Notes: generated by a model from the letters alone, not told the origin. Numbered from the stretch's first letter, positions 31,553 to 42,241 are shown. The stretch: DNA of 64,000 nucleotides from Phyllobacterium sp. YR531 (GCF_000282595.1 NZ_AKIZ01000040.1:1-64000), one strand, 5' to 3'. Program-made: numbers and translations.

Positions 31553-32269
31553 ATGCTCACGCGCAAACAACATGAACTTCTTCTTTTCATCCATGAACGG
31601 TTGAAAGAAACGGGTATCCCTCCCTCATTCGACGAGATGAAAGATGCATTGGATCTGGCATCCAAATCCGGTATCCATCGCCTGATTACCGCTCTGGAAG
31701 AGCGGGGGTTCATTCGCCGCCTCGCAAACAGGGCGCGCGCGCTGGAAGTGCTCCGCCTGCCGGATTCGATAGCGCCCGGTCTGAACAGCCAGCGCAAGTT
31801 CTCTCCAAGTGTTATTGAGGGTAGTCTCGGCCGCAATGTTGCGCCGCCTCGCCCGCAGCCTAGCGCCGCAGATATTGTCGCTGCCAATATGATCAGCATT
31901 CCCGTTATGGGACGCATCGCCGCCGGTGTGCCGATTGCGGCGATCCAGAACCAGACCCATATGCTCAACCTCCCGCCGGATATGATCGGTAATGGCGAGC
32001 ACTATGCTTTGGAAGTCAAAGGCGACTCCATGATCGAAGCGGGCATTTTTGATGGCGATACAGTCGTTATCAAGCGCGGCGATACGGCAAGTCCCGGTGA
32101 AATAGTGGTTGCACTGGTGGATGATGAAGAAGCCACTTTGAAGCGCTTCCGGCGCAAAGGCGCGTCAATTGCTCTTGAGGCGGCAAATCCAGCATATGAA
32201 ACCCGGATTTTCGGGCCGGATCGCGTTCAGGTACAGGGTAAGCTGGTAGGCCTGATCCGTCGTTACTAG
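31553..32269 (+). CDS. lexA: SOS-response repressor LexA
   Basis: 238 residues. Winged helix DNA-binding domain (about 1-65, [17 protein letters not shown]), linker, and S24-type peptidase domain. The self-cleavage bond is Ala124-Gly125 in [11 protein letters not shown]. The catalytic pair is Ser159 (GDSMIEAG) and Lys197 (ATLKRF). The start at ATG 31553 matches the universal N-terminus. The SOS box upstream supports autorepression. Confidence 0.97.
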   Translation: MLTRKQHELLLFIHERLKETGIPPSFDEMKDALDLASKSGIHRLITALEERGFIRRLANRARALEVLRLPDSIAPGLNSQRKFSPSVIEGSLGRNVAPPRPQPSAADIVAANMISIPVMGRIAAGVPIAAIQNQTHMLNLPPDMIGNGEHYALEVKGDSMIEAGIFDGDTVVIKRGDTASPGEIVVALVDDEEATLKRFRRKGASIALEAANPAYETRIFGPDRVQVQGKLVGLIRRY

Positions 32270-32312
32270 AAAGCCATAAGCGCGCAAGACGCCTGAGAAC
32301 ACCAAAGCCGAA

Positions 32313-34742
32313 TTACATTGGTTCGGTCGCCTGTGGGTCTTTTTTACCTCGCCGACGTTCGTCAAGGTTGCGCGCATTGCGTGAGTATATGCGGTATGCG
32401 TTCCACGGTCGGTTTGGTACGCCAATGGCATGCCTGATCTCGACCGAAGCCAGTCGTTTTGAGAGTGCATCTGTCGCCAAGGCAATTCCTGAGAGTGGGG
32501 GATCAGCTTTGGGAGAATGAAGCTTGGAGCTGTCAAACCTGATTTCTGCTGCACCTTTAAGTGCCAGATCACGTTTGGAAAGAACGATTGCTGTTTCATT
32601 CGCGCAACCAAGCACCTCCGCAGCAAAAGCCAGAATGACAATATCGCCTTCGTCGCACGCATCTGCCATTCGTTTTGCATCATCCGCATAGGCGACAACC
32701 AGTCCGCCGGGTTCGCGGGCGGTACAAAACCCGTCGATACATTCAAATTGCGAGCCACTCGAAATATCGCCTCTTCCCGCAGGTTTGACGATCTGCGTTG
32801 CCGCGTACCCCTGCTGCCAGTTATTCAGATTGAACACACTTCCAGCTTGGCGGTTAATGGCCAGCTGATCGTCCTCGGTACGTATGGCAACAAGCTTTCC
32901 GTCTTCGGAAATCATTATTACTGGCTCAGAGATGTGACCTGTCATAACCACTGCAGCGACAATAAACGGCAATGCCAGCAAGCGCAGCCGGGTTGAAAGG
33001 AACAGGAGCAGCACAAGCGCTACCGTCATGAAAGCAAGCGAAACCCCGGACACTGAGCCAAAATTTCCACTTGGAGAATGCGATGTCACCGCTTTCGCTA
33101 TGACTATAACCATTTCAATGCCCCAGCCCATGACCGTAAAGGGTAACCATTCGAGATCAAATGGCATTGCAAGCAGGCCGAAAACTGCGAATGGCATTAC
33201 AACAATCGAAACGACCGGCAATGCGATCGCATTGCCAATGAGACCAAAAGGCGCTGTATTGTTGAAGTGATAGGCGGCAAAGATCGAGCTGACACTGCCT
33301 GCAACCAACGAGGTCATGGCAATACCGCCTATATATCCCGCCGCTTTCGATGGAAGAAACCACAATCCGGGCCGATTGCGCAGGCCACTTTTCGTTCGTC
33401 GATGGGACCACCACCCATAAAAGGCGATGAGCGCCGCCGTGGCAGAATACGACATCTGGAATCCCGGCCCCAGCACTTCATGGGGCGAAACAGCAATGGT
33501 GATACAGGCTGCAATGGCAAGATTGCGCATTGATATCGCCGCCCGGTCCACTGCCATTGCCAGCAACATGACCGCAAGCATGACAAAACTGCGCTGTGCA
33601 GCAACGTCCGCACCAGAAAGCGTAAGATAGAAGGCGGAACCACACAGCGCGGCAACCGCCGCCAGCTTTTTGACCGGATAGCGCGCGCACACGCCCGGAA
33701 AGAGCGCAAATATGGTTCGTAGTGTCCCGATAATAATCGCAGCCACAAGGGCCATATGAAGTCCGGATATCGACAGAATATGCGACAGGCCGCTCATACG
33801 CATGGCATTGTTGGTCTCGTCACTTATTCCATCGCGCTGCCCTGTCACCAGTGACGTTGCAATATCACCGGGCTCGCCCTTGATGTTTTGCAAAATGCGC
33901 TGTGTCAGTTGCTGGCGAACATTACTGACCACCAGAAAACCGGCGGCCAATATTCCCGATTTTGGCTCCACATTCACCTTTTCGGGCATACCGAGAAAAA
34001 ATCCATTAGCACCAATACCGCGATAGTAATTATAGAATGCAAAATCGTAATTGCCCGGGCGAACCGGTCCCGATTGCGGGCGTAAATGCACCAGTGCTTT
34101 CAAGCCATCCCCTATGCTGAGGTTCCGCGGCAGGTGGCGCGCGGAAACTGCGATCCGGTCCGGTCCAAAACGCAGAGAGGGACGCTCTGTGGCGATAACG
34201 TCAAGCACAACACGCCATCCTCCTTTTGCATCTCTGGAAAGGGCCGAAATGCGTCCCGTCACCCGGGTCGTCACTTCAGAGCCCAGCATTGGTGTTGCAG
34301 CCCTTATCGTTTCAAGCTTTGCGCAAAGCAGGCCTATGGCGAATGCAATCAGAAACAGCAAAACGAACCTTATTGCGGTTCTGTTCTGCGCCAGCAGGTA
34401 ACAGCCTGCGATCGCTGTAATTCCAAGGACAATCGGGCTGAGACGCGGTTCGGCGGCGGCGTTGAAATAGGTTACAGCGCCAGCCCCTGCAAATACCGGG
34501 AGGAAAAGAAATTTTGTACCCCGCGCCAGTTCATTATCAAATGCCACCGGCACTGCTTTCAAGCCAGCCAGAACTCTCAATTCGACAACTTGCTTGAAGA
34601 AAGCCAGCCTATTGCTGACCCCACTACGGCTAAAGTCGATTGAACCTGCCGTAGACGTTTTGACAAGCTTCTGGCCTGCATTTTCCGGATGAACCCAGAA
34701 GTGCGTTTCTCTCGTTTTCTCGTCGGTTGACGGCTCTATCAT
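32313..34742 (-). CDS. ComEC/Rec2 family membrane protein
   Basis: 809 residues. The N-terminal region has membrane segments and a soluble OB-like DUF4131 part (about 120-230). The central competence domain (about 240-560) shows SGLSHILSISGLHMALVAA, the ComEC signature, and many membrane helices. In ComEC the domain forms the channel for incoming single-stranded DNA. The C-terminal 170 residues are soluble but carry no HxHxDH metal motif of the metallo-beta-lactamase domain found in Bacillus ComEC. The start at ATG 34742 is one of two possible. It is convergent with lexA and divergent from gltX. Confidence 0.87.
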   Translation of the reverse strand: MIEPSTDEKTRETHFWVHPENAGQKLVKTSTAGSIDFSRSGVSNRLAFFKQVVELRVLAGLKAVPVAFDNELARGTKFLFLPVFAGAGAVTYFNAAAEPRLSPIVLGITAIAGCYLLAQNRTAIRFVLLFLIAFAIGLLCAKLETIRAATPMLGSEVTTRVTGRISALSRDAKGGWRVVLDVIATERPSLRFGPDRIAVSARHLPRNLSIGDGLKALVHLRPQSGPVRPGNYDFAFYNYYRGIGANGFFLGMPEKVNVEPKSGILAAGFLVVSNVRQQLTQRILQNIKGEPGDIATSLVTGQRDGISDETNNAMRMSGLSHILSISGLHMALVAAIIIGTLRTIFALFPGVCARYPVKKLAAVAALCGSAFYLTLSGADVAAQRSFVMLAVMLLAMAVDRAAISMRNLAIAACITIAVSPHEVLGPGFQMSYSATAALIAFYGWWSHRRTKSGLRNRPGLWFLPSKAAGYIGGIAMTSLVAGSVSSIFAAYHFNNTAPFGLIGNAIALPVVSIVVMPFAVFGLLAMPFDLEWLPFTVMGWGIEMVIVIAKAVTSHSPSGNFGSVSGVSLAFMTVALVLLLFLSTRLRLLALPFIVAAVVMTGHISEPVIMISEDGKLVAIRTEDDQLAINRQAGSVFNLNNWQQGYAATQIVKPAGRGDISSGSQFECIDGFCTAREPGGLVVAYADDAKRMADACDEGDIVILAFAAEVLGCANETAIVLSKRDLALKGAAEIRFDSSKLHSPKADPPLSGIALATDALSKRLASVEIRHAIGVPNRPWNAYRIYSRNARNLDERRRGKKDPQATEPM

Positions 34743-34853
34743 TGATCCCCATTTCTGCCTATGCCCTTGCACGACAGCACCGCTATGGTACATCAACGCC
34801 AAATCAATTCGATTGGACGTTCGACTAATAGACCGAACTGCCCTGGAGACCCT

Positions 34854-36278
34854 ATGTCATCTTCTGTCGTTACCCGTTTCGCTCCCTCACCCACCGGCTA
34901 TCTGCACATCGGTGGCGCTCGTACAGCTCTGTTCAACTGGCTTTATGCCAAGCACACTGGCGGCAAAATGTTGCTGCGCATCGAGGATACTGATCGCGAA
35001 CGTTCATCTGAAGCAGCTGTTGCCGCCATACTTGACGGGCTGAAATGGATCGGTCTCGATTGGGACGGCGATGTCGTTTCACAGTTTGAGCGCGCGCCCC
35101 GCCATCGAGAAGTGGCCGAAGAACTGGTCACAAAGGGTAGGGCCTATTATTGCTATGCCTCGCAGGCCGAGCTGGAAGAAATGCGTGAAAAAGCACGCGC
35201 CGAGGGCCGCCCGCCCCGTTATGACGGCCGTTGGCGTGATCGCGATCCGAAAGAGGCACCGGAAGGTGTAAAACCTGTCATTCGTATCAAGGCACCGCAG
35301 GAAGGCGAAACCTTGGTGCGCGATCAGGTGCAGGGCGATGTTCGCTTTCCCAACAAGGATCTCGACGATTTCATCATCCTGCGTTCCGACGGCAATCCGA
35401 CCTATATGCACGCGGTCGTTGTCGATGATCATGATATGGGCGTAACACACATTATTCGTGGCGACGATCATCTGACCAACGCGGCGCGCCAGACTGTCAT
35501 CTATAACGCCATGGGTTGGGATGTGCCTGTCATGGGCCATATCCCCCTTATTCATGGCGCTGACGGCGCAAAACTGTCCAAGCGTCATGGTGCACTCGGC
35601 GTTGAGGCCTACCGCGCCATGGGTTACCTGCCCGCTGCCTTGCGCAATTATCTTGTCCGCCTTGGTTGGAGCCACGGCGATGACGAGATCATGTCGGACG
35701 AGCAGATGATCCAATGGTTCGAAATATCTGATATCAATCGGGGCGCATCACGTTTTGACTTCCAGAAATTGGAAGCAATCAACGGCCATTACATGCGAAT
35801 TTCTGAAGATGCCGATCTGGTCAAAGCCCTGATCGATGTGCTTCCCGAGATTGAAGGCGGGGCCGAGATAGCCGCTCGCCTGAATGATACCACCAAAGCG
35901 CAGCTTCTCGCCGCCATGCCCGGCCTGAAGGAGCGCGCAAAAACACTTGTCGAACTCGCTGATAGCGCCAAGTATCTGTTCGCCGAACGGCCACTGCCGC
36001 TTGACGAAAAAGCTGCTGGCCTGCTCAATGAAGAAGGCTTGGTTGTCCTACAAGGTGTTTTGCCCGATTTGGCTGGCGTCACCGACTGGACAGCTGAAGC
36101 TCTTGATGCAGCAGTCCGCATACATGCTGAGAAAACCGGCCTTAAACTTGGAAAGATTGCTCAACCCTTGCGTGCTGCATTAACGGGAAGAGCAACGTCA
36201 CCGGGCGTTTTTGACGTACTGGCAGTGCTTGGGCGGGATGAATCGCTCGGACGCATCGAGGATCAATTAAAAGGGTGA
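34854..36278 (+). CDS. gltX: Glutamyl-tRNA synthetase
   Basis: 474 residues. Class I synthetase with the HIGH-type motif [10 protein letters not shown] (residues 16-25) and the KMSKS-type KLSKRHG near residue 241, then a C-terminal anticodon-binding domain. Alphaproteobacteria often carry two gltX copies, one of which charges tRNA-Gln for transamidation. Which one this is cannot be told. The ATG at 34854 has GGAGAC upstream. The 31 extra codons of the open frame are discarded. Confidence 0.95.
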   Translation: MSSSVVTRFAPSPTGYLHIGGARTALFNWLYAKHTGGKMLLRIEDTDRERSSEAAVAAILDGLKWIGLDWDGDVVSQFERAPRHREVAEELVTKGRAYYCYASQAELEEMREKARAEGRPPRYDGRWRDRDPKEAPEGVKPVIRIKAPQEGETLVRDQVQGDVRFPNKDLDDFIILRSDGNPTYMHAVVVDDHDMGVTHIIRGDDHLTNAARQTVIYNAMGWDVPVMGHIPLIHGADGAKLSKRHGALGVEAYRAMGYLPAALRNYLVRLGWSHGDDEIMSDEQMIQWFEISDINRGASRFDFQKLEAINGHYMRISEDADLVKALIDVLPEIEGGAEIAARLNDTTKAQLLAAMPGLKERAKTLVELADSAKYLFAERPLPLDEKAAGLLNEEGLVVLQGVLPDLAGVTDWTAEALDAAVRIHAEKTGLKLGKIAQPLRAALTGRATSPGVFDVLAVLGRDESLGRIEDQLKG

Positions 36279-36384
36279 TAGCACGCAAGTTTGATTGCAT
36301 TTTTGCATTGCAACATTGTGCCTTTCGGGTACGGTGCACTGCCTGCAAAAATCACGGAAATAACCTCATTCGAGGAAGGTGCTT

Positions 36385-36403
36385 TTGCGCTGGTTCAGCG
36401 CAA
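36385..36403 (+). promoter_or_regulatory. Hairpin in the gltA leader
   Basis: TTGCGCTG (36385-36392) and CAGCGCAA (36396-36403) pair perfectly over 8 bases with a 3-base loop. It ends 22 bases before the gltA ATG, just upstream of the AAAGGAA ribosome-binding site. There is no U-tract, so it is a leader structure rather than a terminator. The rest of the 147-base gltX-gltA gap shows only a doubled TTGCAT. Confidence 0.45.
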
Positions 36404-36425
36404 GTAAAGCAAGAAAGGAACGGCA

Positions 36426-37718
36426 ATGTCTGAGAACAGCGTAAACATCGATCTCAATGGTCACGAATTCGCTTTACCCATAAAAAAGGGGACCATCGGA
36501 CCGGATGTCGTAGACATTGGGACTCTCTACAAGAACACCGGCGCATTCACATATGACCCGGGTTTCACATCCACGGCTTCCTGCGAGTCGCAAATTACCT
36601 ATATCGATGGTGACGAGGGCATTCTGCTCCACCGCGGTTATCCTATTGAACAACTTGCCGAGCATGGCGATTTTCTCGAGGCTTGCTATCTGCTGCTTTA
36701 CGGCGAATTGCCGACAAAGAGCCAGAAGGCGGACTTCGATTTCCGCGTAACGCGCCACACGATGGTGCATGAGCAGATGTCGCGCTTTTTCAGCGGGTTC
36801 CGCCGCGATGCGCACCCCATGGCTGTCATGGTTGGTTGCGTTGGCGCTCTGTCCGCGTTCTATCACGACTCAACAGACATTTCCGATCCGCATCAGCGCA
36901 TGGTCGCTTCGATCCGCATGATCGCGAAAATCCCTACCCTCGCTGCCATGGCGTATAAGTATCATATCGGCCAGCCATTCGTTTATCCAAAGAACAATCT
37001 CGATTTCGCAACCAACTTCCTGCACATGTGCTTTGCTGTACCTTGTGAAGATTATGTTCCAAATCCTGTTCTTGCCCGCGCGATGGACCGTATTTTCATC
37101 CTGCATGCGGATCATGAGCAAAATGCTTCAACGTCAACTGTACGTCTTGCTGGTTCTTCCGGTGCAAATCCGTTCGCTTGTATTGCTGCTGGCATTGCCT
37201 GCCTTTGGGGGCCTGCCCATGGCGGTGCCAATGAAGCTGCACTGAACATGCTTGGTGAAATCGGTACGGTTGACCGTATCCCTGAATTCATTGCACGCGC
37301 CAAAGACAAGAACGATCCGTTCCGCCTGATGGGCTTCGGTCACCGCGTCTACAAGAACTACGATCCCCGCGCCAAGATCATGCAGCAGACAACGCGTGAA
37401 GTTCTTGCAGAACTGGGCATCAAGGATGATCCATTGCTCGACGTTGCGATGGAACTTGAACGAATCGCGCTAACAGACGAATATTTCATCGAAAAGAAGC
37501 TATACCCTAATGTCGATTTCTATTCCGGCATTACATTGAAGGCGCTTGGCTTCCCCACCACGATGTTTACTGTTCTGTTTGCCGTCGCACGTACCGTAGG
37601 TTGGATCGCGCAGTGGAAAGAAATGATTGAAGACCCGTTGCAGAAGATTGGCCGTCCACGCCAGCTTTATACCGGCGCGACGCAGCGTGACTATGTAAAC
37701 GTCGAGAGCCGCAAATAA
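36426..37718 (+). CDS. gltA: Citrate synthase (type II)
   Basis: 430 residues, the length of the hexameric, NADH-regulated proteobacterial form. It condenses acetyl-CoA and oxaloacetate. Seen are the N-terminal domain with [13 protein letters not shown], the active-site His in [13 protein letters not shown] and the [13 protein letters not shown] region with the second His. A strong terminator follows directly, so it is likely monocistronic or the end of a gltX-gltA unit. Confidence 0.97.
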   Translation: MSENSVNIDLNGHEFALPIKKGTIGPDVVDIGTLYKNTGAFTYDPGFTSTASCESQITYIDGDEGILLHRGYPIEQLAEHGDFLEACYLLLYGELPTKSQKADFDFRVTRHTMVHEQMSRFFSGFRRDAHPMAVMVGCVGALSAFYHDSTDISDPHQRMVASIRMIAKIPTLAAMAYKYHIGQPFVYPKNNLDFATNFLHMCFAVPCEDYVPNPVLARAMDRIFILHADHEQNASTSTVRLAGSSGANPFACIAAGIACLWGPAHGGANEAALNMLGEIGTVDRIPEFIARAKDKNDPFRLMGFGHRVYKNYDPRAKIMQQTTREVLAELGIKDDPLLDVAMELERIALTDEYFIEKKLYPNVDFYSGITLKALGFPTTMFTVLFAVARTVGWIAQWKEMIEDPLQKIGRPRQLYTGATQRDYVNVESRK

Positions 37719-37734
37719 GCGGAACTTGCAAAAC

Positions 37735-37763
37735 AAAAAAGGCGCCTGATGGCGCCTTTTTTG
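37735..37763 (+). terminator. Intrinsic terminator of gltA (bidirectional)
   Basis: GGCGCC (37741-37746), loop TGAT, GGCGCC (37751-37756), with A-runs before and a T-run after. It stands between the convergent gltA and lpxB and can stop transcription from both sides. Confidence 0.9.
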
Positions 37764-37783
37764 TTTAGTTGAATGTTCGATAT

Positions 37784-38953
37784 TCAAAGCCTTACAAGTT
37801 CAAGAACTTTTTCCGCCGCAATGTCCCCCGCGGGCCTGTCCGTATGCATCAGTTGAGCGATCTTGTCGAAGCTTTGCAATTGTGCGTCACGGCGCAATCC
37901 TGGCTTGAGCAATTGTTCCAATTGCCGTGCGAGTGATCCAGCCCGAACGAACACATTGAAATATTCAGGCACCACCGGCTCATCAGCTATGATGTTAGGA
38001 AGCGCTGCGCTCCAGATTTTTATGCGTGGAGCGAGGAAAGTCCGCGCCAGCAAATCCGGCTTATAGGAAAGCACCGTCGGAACACGGGCCAATGCCAGTT
38101 CCAATGATACTGTGCCCGAAGCCGCAAGCGCAGCATCGGCCTCTGCAAATGCCCGCAATCTTTCGGCTTCACCGACAACAATGTTGGGTCGCACCTTCCA
38201 TTTTGCAGTTAATTCACGAACCATCGATTCAACACGCGGCAATGTCGGTATGGTCACATTGATCTGATTGCCCCGGCTCACAAGCAGTTCTGCCGTTTCG
38301 CCAAAAGCATCAATAAGACTGGTGATTTCCGAGCGGCGTGAGCCGGGCAAGATCAAAAGGTTTTTAACCGCGCGATCGGCAAGCCCGGCATTTCGCGCCC
38401 GGTTCTTCTCTGAGGCGTCCAGCAAGGGTGCATAGGAAACAAGCCTGTGCCCGACATAGGTCGATGCCGGACCATCCAGATCCTTCAAAGCCTGCACTTC
38501 AAATGGCAGGATGACCAAAACATGATCTATATAGGATCGCATCGCTTTGGCGCGTTCCGGCCGCCATGCCCAGACCGAAGGACTGATATAATTCACAATG
38601 GGTATCGAGGGGTCTGCCGCCCTCACCTTGCGCGCGACACGGTGGGTAAAATCGGGACTGTCTATGATAACCAGACAGTCCGGCTTGGCAGCAACAATCG
38701 ACTTTGCAAGCTGCGATATTCTGCGAATGAGTTGAGGAAGCTTTCGTACGATAGCACTCAAGCCAACAAGCGCTATCTCGTGCTGGTCGAAAAGGCTGTC
38801 CAGACCAAGCGCTGCAAGGTGGTCACCGCCAACACCAGTCAGTGTAATTTCTCCGTCATAGCGACTGCGGAGTGCACGGACGAGATCAGCGCCCAATTGG
38901 TCGCCGGATTCTTCACCCGTTATGATGGCCAACCGCAGCGTTTTGCCAGTCAT
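37784..38953 (-). CDS. lpxB: Lipid-A-disaccharide synthase
   Basis: 389 residues. It joins UDP-diacylglucosamine and lipid X into the lipid A disaccharide at the inner membrane. Recognised by the N-terminal ITGEESGDQLGADLV, VDSP-type IIDSPDFTHRVAR, YISPSVWAWRPERAK and the LPGSRRSEI nucleotide region. The ATG overlaps the lpxI stop by one base (TGATG). It is the last gene of the long minus-strand envelope run. Confidence 0.96.
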   Translation of the reverse strand: MTGKTLRLAIITGEESGDQLGADLVRALRSRYDGEITLTGVGGDHLAALGLDSLFDQHEIALVGLSAIVRKLPQLIRRISQLAKSIVAAKPDCLVIIDSPDFTHRVARKVRAADPSIPIVNYISPSVWAWRPERAKAMRSYIDHVLVILPFEVQALKDLDGPASTYVGHRLVSYAPLLDASEKNRARNAGLADRAVKNLLILPGSRRSEITSLIDAFGETAELLVSRGNQINVTIPTLPRVESMVRELTAKWKVRPNIVVGEAERLRAFAEADAALAASGTVSLELALARVPTVLSYKPDLLARTFLAPRIKIWSAALPNIIADEPVVPEYFNVFVRAGSLARQLEQLLKPGLRRDAQLQSFDKIAQLMHTDRPAGDIAAEKVLELVRL

Positions 38954-39843
38954 CAGCTTTCCTCCTGCTCGAAAGTCTGGATGAATAGGCCAGTTGCATT
39001 GGCAGCAGCAATGGTTTCACCATAGCCTAAAATCAAGGTCCGCCCCGTCTCGACAGCAATGCCGCTGAGTCCTGCTTTCACAGCATTTTCAACAGTGCTT
39101 ACACCAATTGCAGGCAGGTCCGCCCTGACTTCCTGCTGCGGCTTGGCACATTTGACGAGCACGCCACCCTTACGGTTTATACGCTTTGCCTGACGCAGGT
39201 CGGCAACACGCTGCAACATCGCATCAGTACCCTCTACGCCTTCAAGTGCAACAACACGGCGACCTATTGCTATAGCGGCCTGACCTATGTCGAGCGAGCC
39301 TATCAAAACCGCTGCTTTTCGCGCAGCTTGAATGTTCTCGATACCTTCCTGTGTCGGCTTTTTGCGGGTTATCGTCCCCGGCGCAGGCGCAAGAAGATCG
39401 GGCACGATTTCATGGGCACCAAGCACCCGGAACCCATAGGATTCTATCGTTGCGACAACCGCGCGAAGCAGACCATCATCGCCTAGCCGAAAGGCTCTCA
39501 TAAAGCGATACAGTGCGACCAGATTACCATTGCCGGGTTTCAGCGCAGCCCGAAACTCGGGCCGGTGCTTGATACCACCCGCCAGCACAACATTGGTGAT
39601 GTTTTCGGATTTGAGAATCTTCATCAGGCCACCGAGTTCTACGATGGATATCTCAGCATGATCGCCCGCATAAAGCTCCGGGTCGGCTTCACCCTTGATC
39701 GTTACGATCAACGGATTGCTGCCCTGTTCACGCAAGCTCGCTGCCACAGCGACCGGCAAAGAACCGTTACCTGCGACAATGGCGGTGCGGCCCGCGATAG
39801 GCAACTGTGCTGTTTCCTGTGACGTGCGGCTAGCTTGCGTCAC
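38953..39843 (-). CDS. lpxI: UDP-2,3-diacylglucosamine pyrophosphatase LpxI
   Basis: About 296 residues. LpxI (DUF1009 family) hydrolyses UDP-2,3-diacylglucosamine to lipid X; it replaces LpxH in alphaproteobacteria, as shown for Caulobacter. Seen are the N-terminal IVAGNGSLPVAVA, VLAGGIKHRPEF and the C-terminal GVSTVENAVKAGLSGIAVE. The start is uncertain: GTG 39843 has GAGATC at good spacing, GTG 39849 is the alternative, and the open frame runs to 39918. All of these overlap the end of lpxA. It lies between lpxA and lpxB, as expected for the missing step. Confidence 0.9.
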   Translation of the reverse strand: MTQASRTSQETAQLPIAGRTAIVAGNGSLPVAVAASLREQGSNPLIVTIKGEADPELYAGDHAEISIVELGGLMKILKSENITNVVLAGGIKHRPEFRAALKPGNGNLVALYRFMRAFRLGDDGLLRAVVATIESYGFRVLGAHEIVPDLLAPAPGTITRKKPTQEGIENIQAARKAAVLIGSLDIGQAAIAIGRRVVALEGVEGTDAMLQRVADLRQAKRINRKGGVLVKCAKPQQEVRADLPAIGVSTVENAVKAGLSGIAVETGRTLILGYGETIAAANATGLFIQTFEQEES

Positions 39844-40654
39844 TGTCACTGATCTCGATTGCAGAATCGAGTGGCGGTGTGCAAAAGGCGCGCTTCGTGT
39901 TGGTGCTGATAAAGTCAATCAGATCAGCCACCGCAGGCGATTCCGGAAATGCGATGCGAACATCTTCAGCACGGCTTTTGATCGATTTCGTGCGGTCAAA
40001 CAGCATACGCACAGCATGACGCAAATTATGAATTTCCGGACGGGCCATTCCTGAACGCTTCATACCAACGATATTCAAGCCGCCAAGATAAGCATGATTG
40101 CCGATTGCCATGCCGTAAGGCACCAGATCGCTGGCCAAGGCAGCAAGGCCGCCAATAAAGGCATGATGACCAACACGCACAAACTGATGGATACCCGCGC
40201 CACCGCCAATGATCACATTGTTGCCAATAGTGACGTGGCCGCCGATCATCACATTGTTTGAGAACGTAACATTGTCGCCGATAATGCAGTCGTGAGCGAC
40301 ATGCGAATAAGCAAGAAACATGCAATTATCGCCAACAGTCGTCATGCCCCGGCTGCCATCCGTTCCGCGATGCATCGTGACACCTTCGCGAATAACACAA
40401 TTTCTGCCGATCACAAGCGTGGTGGGCCCACCCTTATGTTTCGTGTTCTGCGGATCGCCACCAAGCACGGCATTCGGATAGACTTTTGATCCGTCACCAA
40501 GCGTTGTCAGCCCCATGATCACGACATGGCTCAAAAGCGTAACATTATCACCGATAACGGCTTCAGACCCTATGTGGCAAAACGGGCCGATGGCGACGCC
40601 AGCGCCAATCCTGGCGCCCTGCTCAATGATGGCGGTAGGATGAATGCTCGACAT
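39830..40654 (-). CDS. lpxA: UDP-N-acetylglucosamine acyltransferase
   Basis: 274 residues. First lipid A step: transfer of a 3-hydroxyacyl chain to UDP-GlcNAc. The N-terminal two thirds are left-handed beta-helix hexapeptide repeats (IGPFCHIGSEAVIGDNVTL). The catalytic His lies in AYSHVAHDCIIGDN. The helical C-terminus follows. The start at ATG 40654 overlaps the fabZ stop by one base (TGATG). Confidence 0.96.
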   Translation of the reverse strand: MSSIHPTAIIEQGARIGAGVAIGPFCHIGSEAVIGDNVTLLSHVVIMGLTTLGDGSKVYPNAVLGGDPQNTKHKGGPTTLVIGRNCVIREGVTMHRGTDGSRGMTTVGDNCMFLAYSHVAHDCIIGDNVTFSNNVMIGGHVTIGNNVIIGGGAGIHQFVRVGHHAFIGGLAALASDLVPYGMAIGNHAYLGGLNIVGMKRSGMARPEIHNLRHAVRMLFDRTKSIKSRAEDVRIAFPESPAVADLIDFISTNTKRAFCTPPLDSAIEISDSDAS

Positions 40655-41139
40655 CAAGCCCCGGTCACTTCTTCGTCCGGGAAACTGACCATTGCCGCTA
40701 CTTCCGCCTCGGCAACCTTCACGCCATCCACTTCAGCGATGCAACCATATTTATGGATGTTGCCGCGTTGCTTCAGCTTCGTCACACGAAGCTTCAGCTG
40801 ATCGCCCGGCACAACGGGCTTTCGGAACTTGGCGTTGTCAATGGTCATGAAGAAGACCTGACCAGGCTTTCCGCTACCATTGTTGAAAAGAACGATTGCG
40901 CCAGCTGTCTGCGCCATTGCCTCAATGATCAGTACGCCCGGCATGATCGGCAGTTCAGGAAAATGACCGGCAAAATGCGGCTCATTAATGCTGACATTCT
41001 TTATGCCCGTCGCTGATCTGTCCGCATCAATATCAACAATCCGGTCGATCAATAGGAATGGATAGCGATGAGGCAGATTGGCCAGTAGCTTCTGGATATC
41101 CGCAACGCCGAGGCTTTCCGCTTTCAGGTTATCACTCAT
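40654..41139 (-). CDS. fabZ: 3-hydroxyacyl-ACP dehydratase FabZ
   Basis: 161 residues, hot-dog fold. It dehydrates 3-hydroxyacyl-ACP and so competes with LpxA and LpxD for the same precursor. The catalytic His59 lies in [11 protein letters not shown] and Glu73 in IIEAMAQ. The start is ATG 41139 with AAGGAG ten bases before; a GTG two codons earlier is possible. It overlaps the lpxD stop by 8 bases. Confidence 0.96.
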   Translation of the reverse strand: MSDNLKAESLGVADIQKLLANLPHRYPFLLIDRIVDIDADRSATGIKNVSINEPHFAGHFPELPIMPGVLIIEAMAQTAGAIVLFNNGSGKPGQVFFMTIDNAKFRKPVVPGDQLKLRVTKLKQRGNIHKYGCIAEVDGVKVAEAEVAAMVSFPDEEVTGA

Positions 41140-42187
41140 CTCCACTGCTCTCCTTCTTGGTCCGGGTCATGGCGCGTACGCTGGCGATCTCACGGAACCA
41201 CTGCTTGAACGGTTGGGCGGGCGCTCCGGCCCATCTCTCACCATCCGGAATATCATTCATAACGCCGCTTGCTGCAGCAATTTCAACGCTGGCCCCGATC
41301 GTCACATGATCCTTGATACCGACACTGCCGCCAAGCCGTGTCATATCGCCAAGAATTACGCTGCCGGAGATACCGCACTGCGCAGCAATAACGCAATGAC
41401 GGCCAATTTGAACATTGTGAGCAATCTGGACCAGATTATCAATTTTTGTACCTTCGCCAATGACAGTATCCGCCAAAGCACCACGATCCACAGTCGTATT
41501 TGCGCCTATCTCGACATTATCCTGAATGATAACGCGGCCAAGCTGGGGCATCTTGTCGAGACCCGCTTTGCCCGGCACATAACCAAATCCGTCCTGACCG
41601 ATGCGCACACCCGGATGCAGAAGCACCCTATTGCCTAGAAATGCATACTGAACCGAGCAACTAGGAGCGACATAGCAATCACGGCCGATCTTGCAGCCAT
41701 TACCAATGACCACATTGGCAGCAATTACCGTATTGGACCCAATGGAAACATGGCTGCCAATAATGGCACCGGGCTCAATCGTAACACCACTCTCGATCTC
41801 TGCCGTTTCGTGCACAATCGCATGGGGCGAAATGCCTGTCTGCCCGCTCCACAAATGCGCATTGACCGCATTGGGATAGAGCGCGCGGCCAACGGCGGCA
41901 AAAGCCTGCTGTGGATGGCGCACAACAATAATGGCAACGCTTTTCGGAATGCTCGGTTTCAGTGCTTCCGTACACAATACGCAAGCTGCTTTGAGCCCGC
42001 TTAGATCAAGCTCAAGTTTCTTGCTCTCTATGAAAACAAGCGCATCCGGGCCTGAATCATTCAATGAAGCCAGGCGGGAAACGGGCCGGTTGGCCAAAGA
42101 GCTGTCCACAAGAACGCCATTGGCCAGATCCGCGATCTGACCAATAGTTACGTTTGACAGTGGCTCATAAAAGATCGGATCGGCCAT
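41132..42187 (-). CDS. lpxD: UDP-3-O-acylglucosamine N-acyltransferase
   Basis: 351 residues. Third lipid A step. An N-terminal uridine-binding domain (about 1-105) precedes the hexapeptide beta helix ([18 protein letters not shown] and repeats) with catalytic His in [13 protein letters not shown], and a C-terminal helix. The ribosome-binding site GGGGAG lies at the foot of a GC-rich hairpin in the bamA-lpxD gap. Confidence 0.96.
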   Translation of the reverse strand: MADPIFYEPLSNVTIGQIADLANGVLVDSSLANRPVSRLASLNDSGPDALVFIESKKLELDLSGLKAACVLCTEALKPSIPKSVAIIVVRHPQQAFAAVGRALYPNAVNAHLWSGQTGISPHAIVHETAEIESGVTIEPGAIIGSHVSIGSNTVIAANVVIGNGCKIGRDCYVAPSCSVQYAFLGNRVLLHPGVRIGQDGFGYVPGKAGLDKMPQLGRVIIQDNVEIGANTTVDRGALADTVIGEGTKIDNLVQIAHNVQIGRHCVIAAQCGISGSVILGDMTRLGGSVGIKDHVTIGASVEIAAASGVMNDIPDGERWAGAPAQPFKQWFREIASVRAMTRTKKESSGDE

Positions 42188-42202
42188 CGACTAACTTTCT
42201 CC

Positions 42203-42227
42203 CCCGGGGAAACTTGCTCCCCCCGGG
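42203..42227 (-). promoter_or_regulatory. GC-rich hairpin between bamA and lpxD
   Basis: CCCGGGG (42203-42209) and CCCCGGG (42221-42227) form a 7-pair, all-GC stem with an 11-base loop. On the minus strand the 3' arm runs into GGAGAAAG, the lpxD ribosome-binding site. It can therefore slow entry of ribosomes or polymerase into the lpx genes after bamA. No U-tract is seen. Confidence 0.5.
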
Positions 42228-42241
42228 AGGTCAGCAATCTA

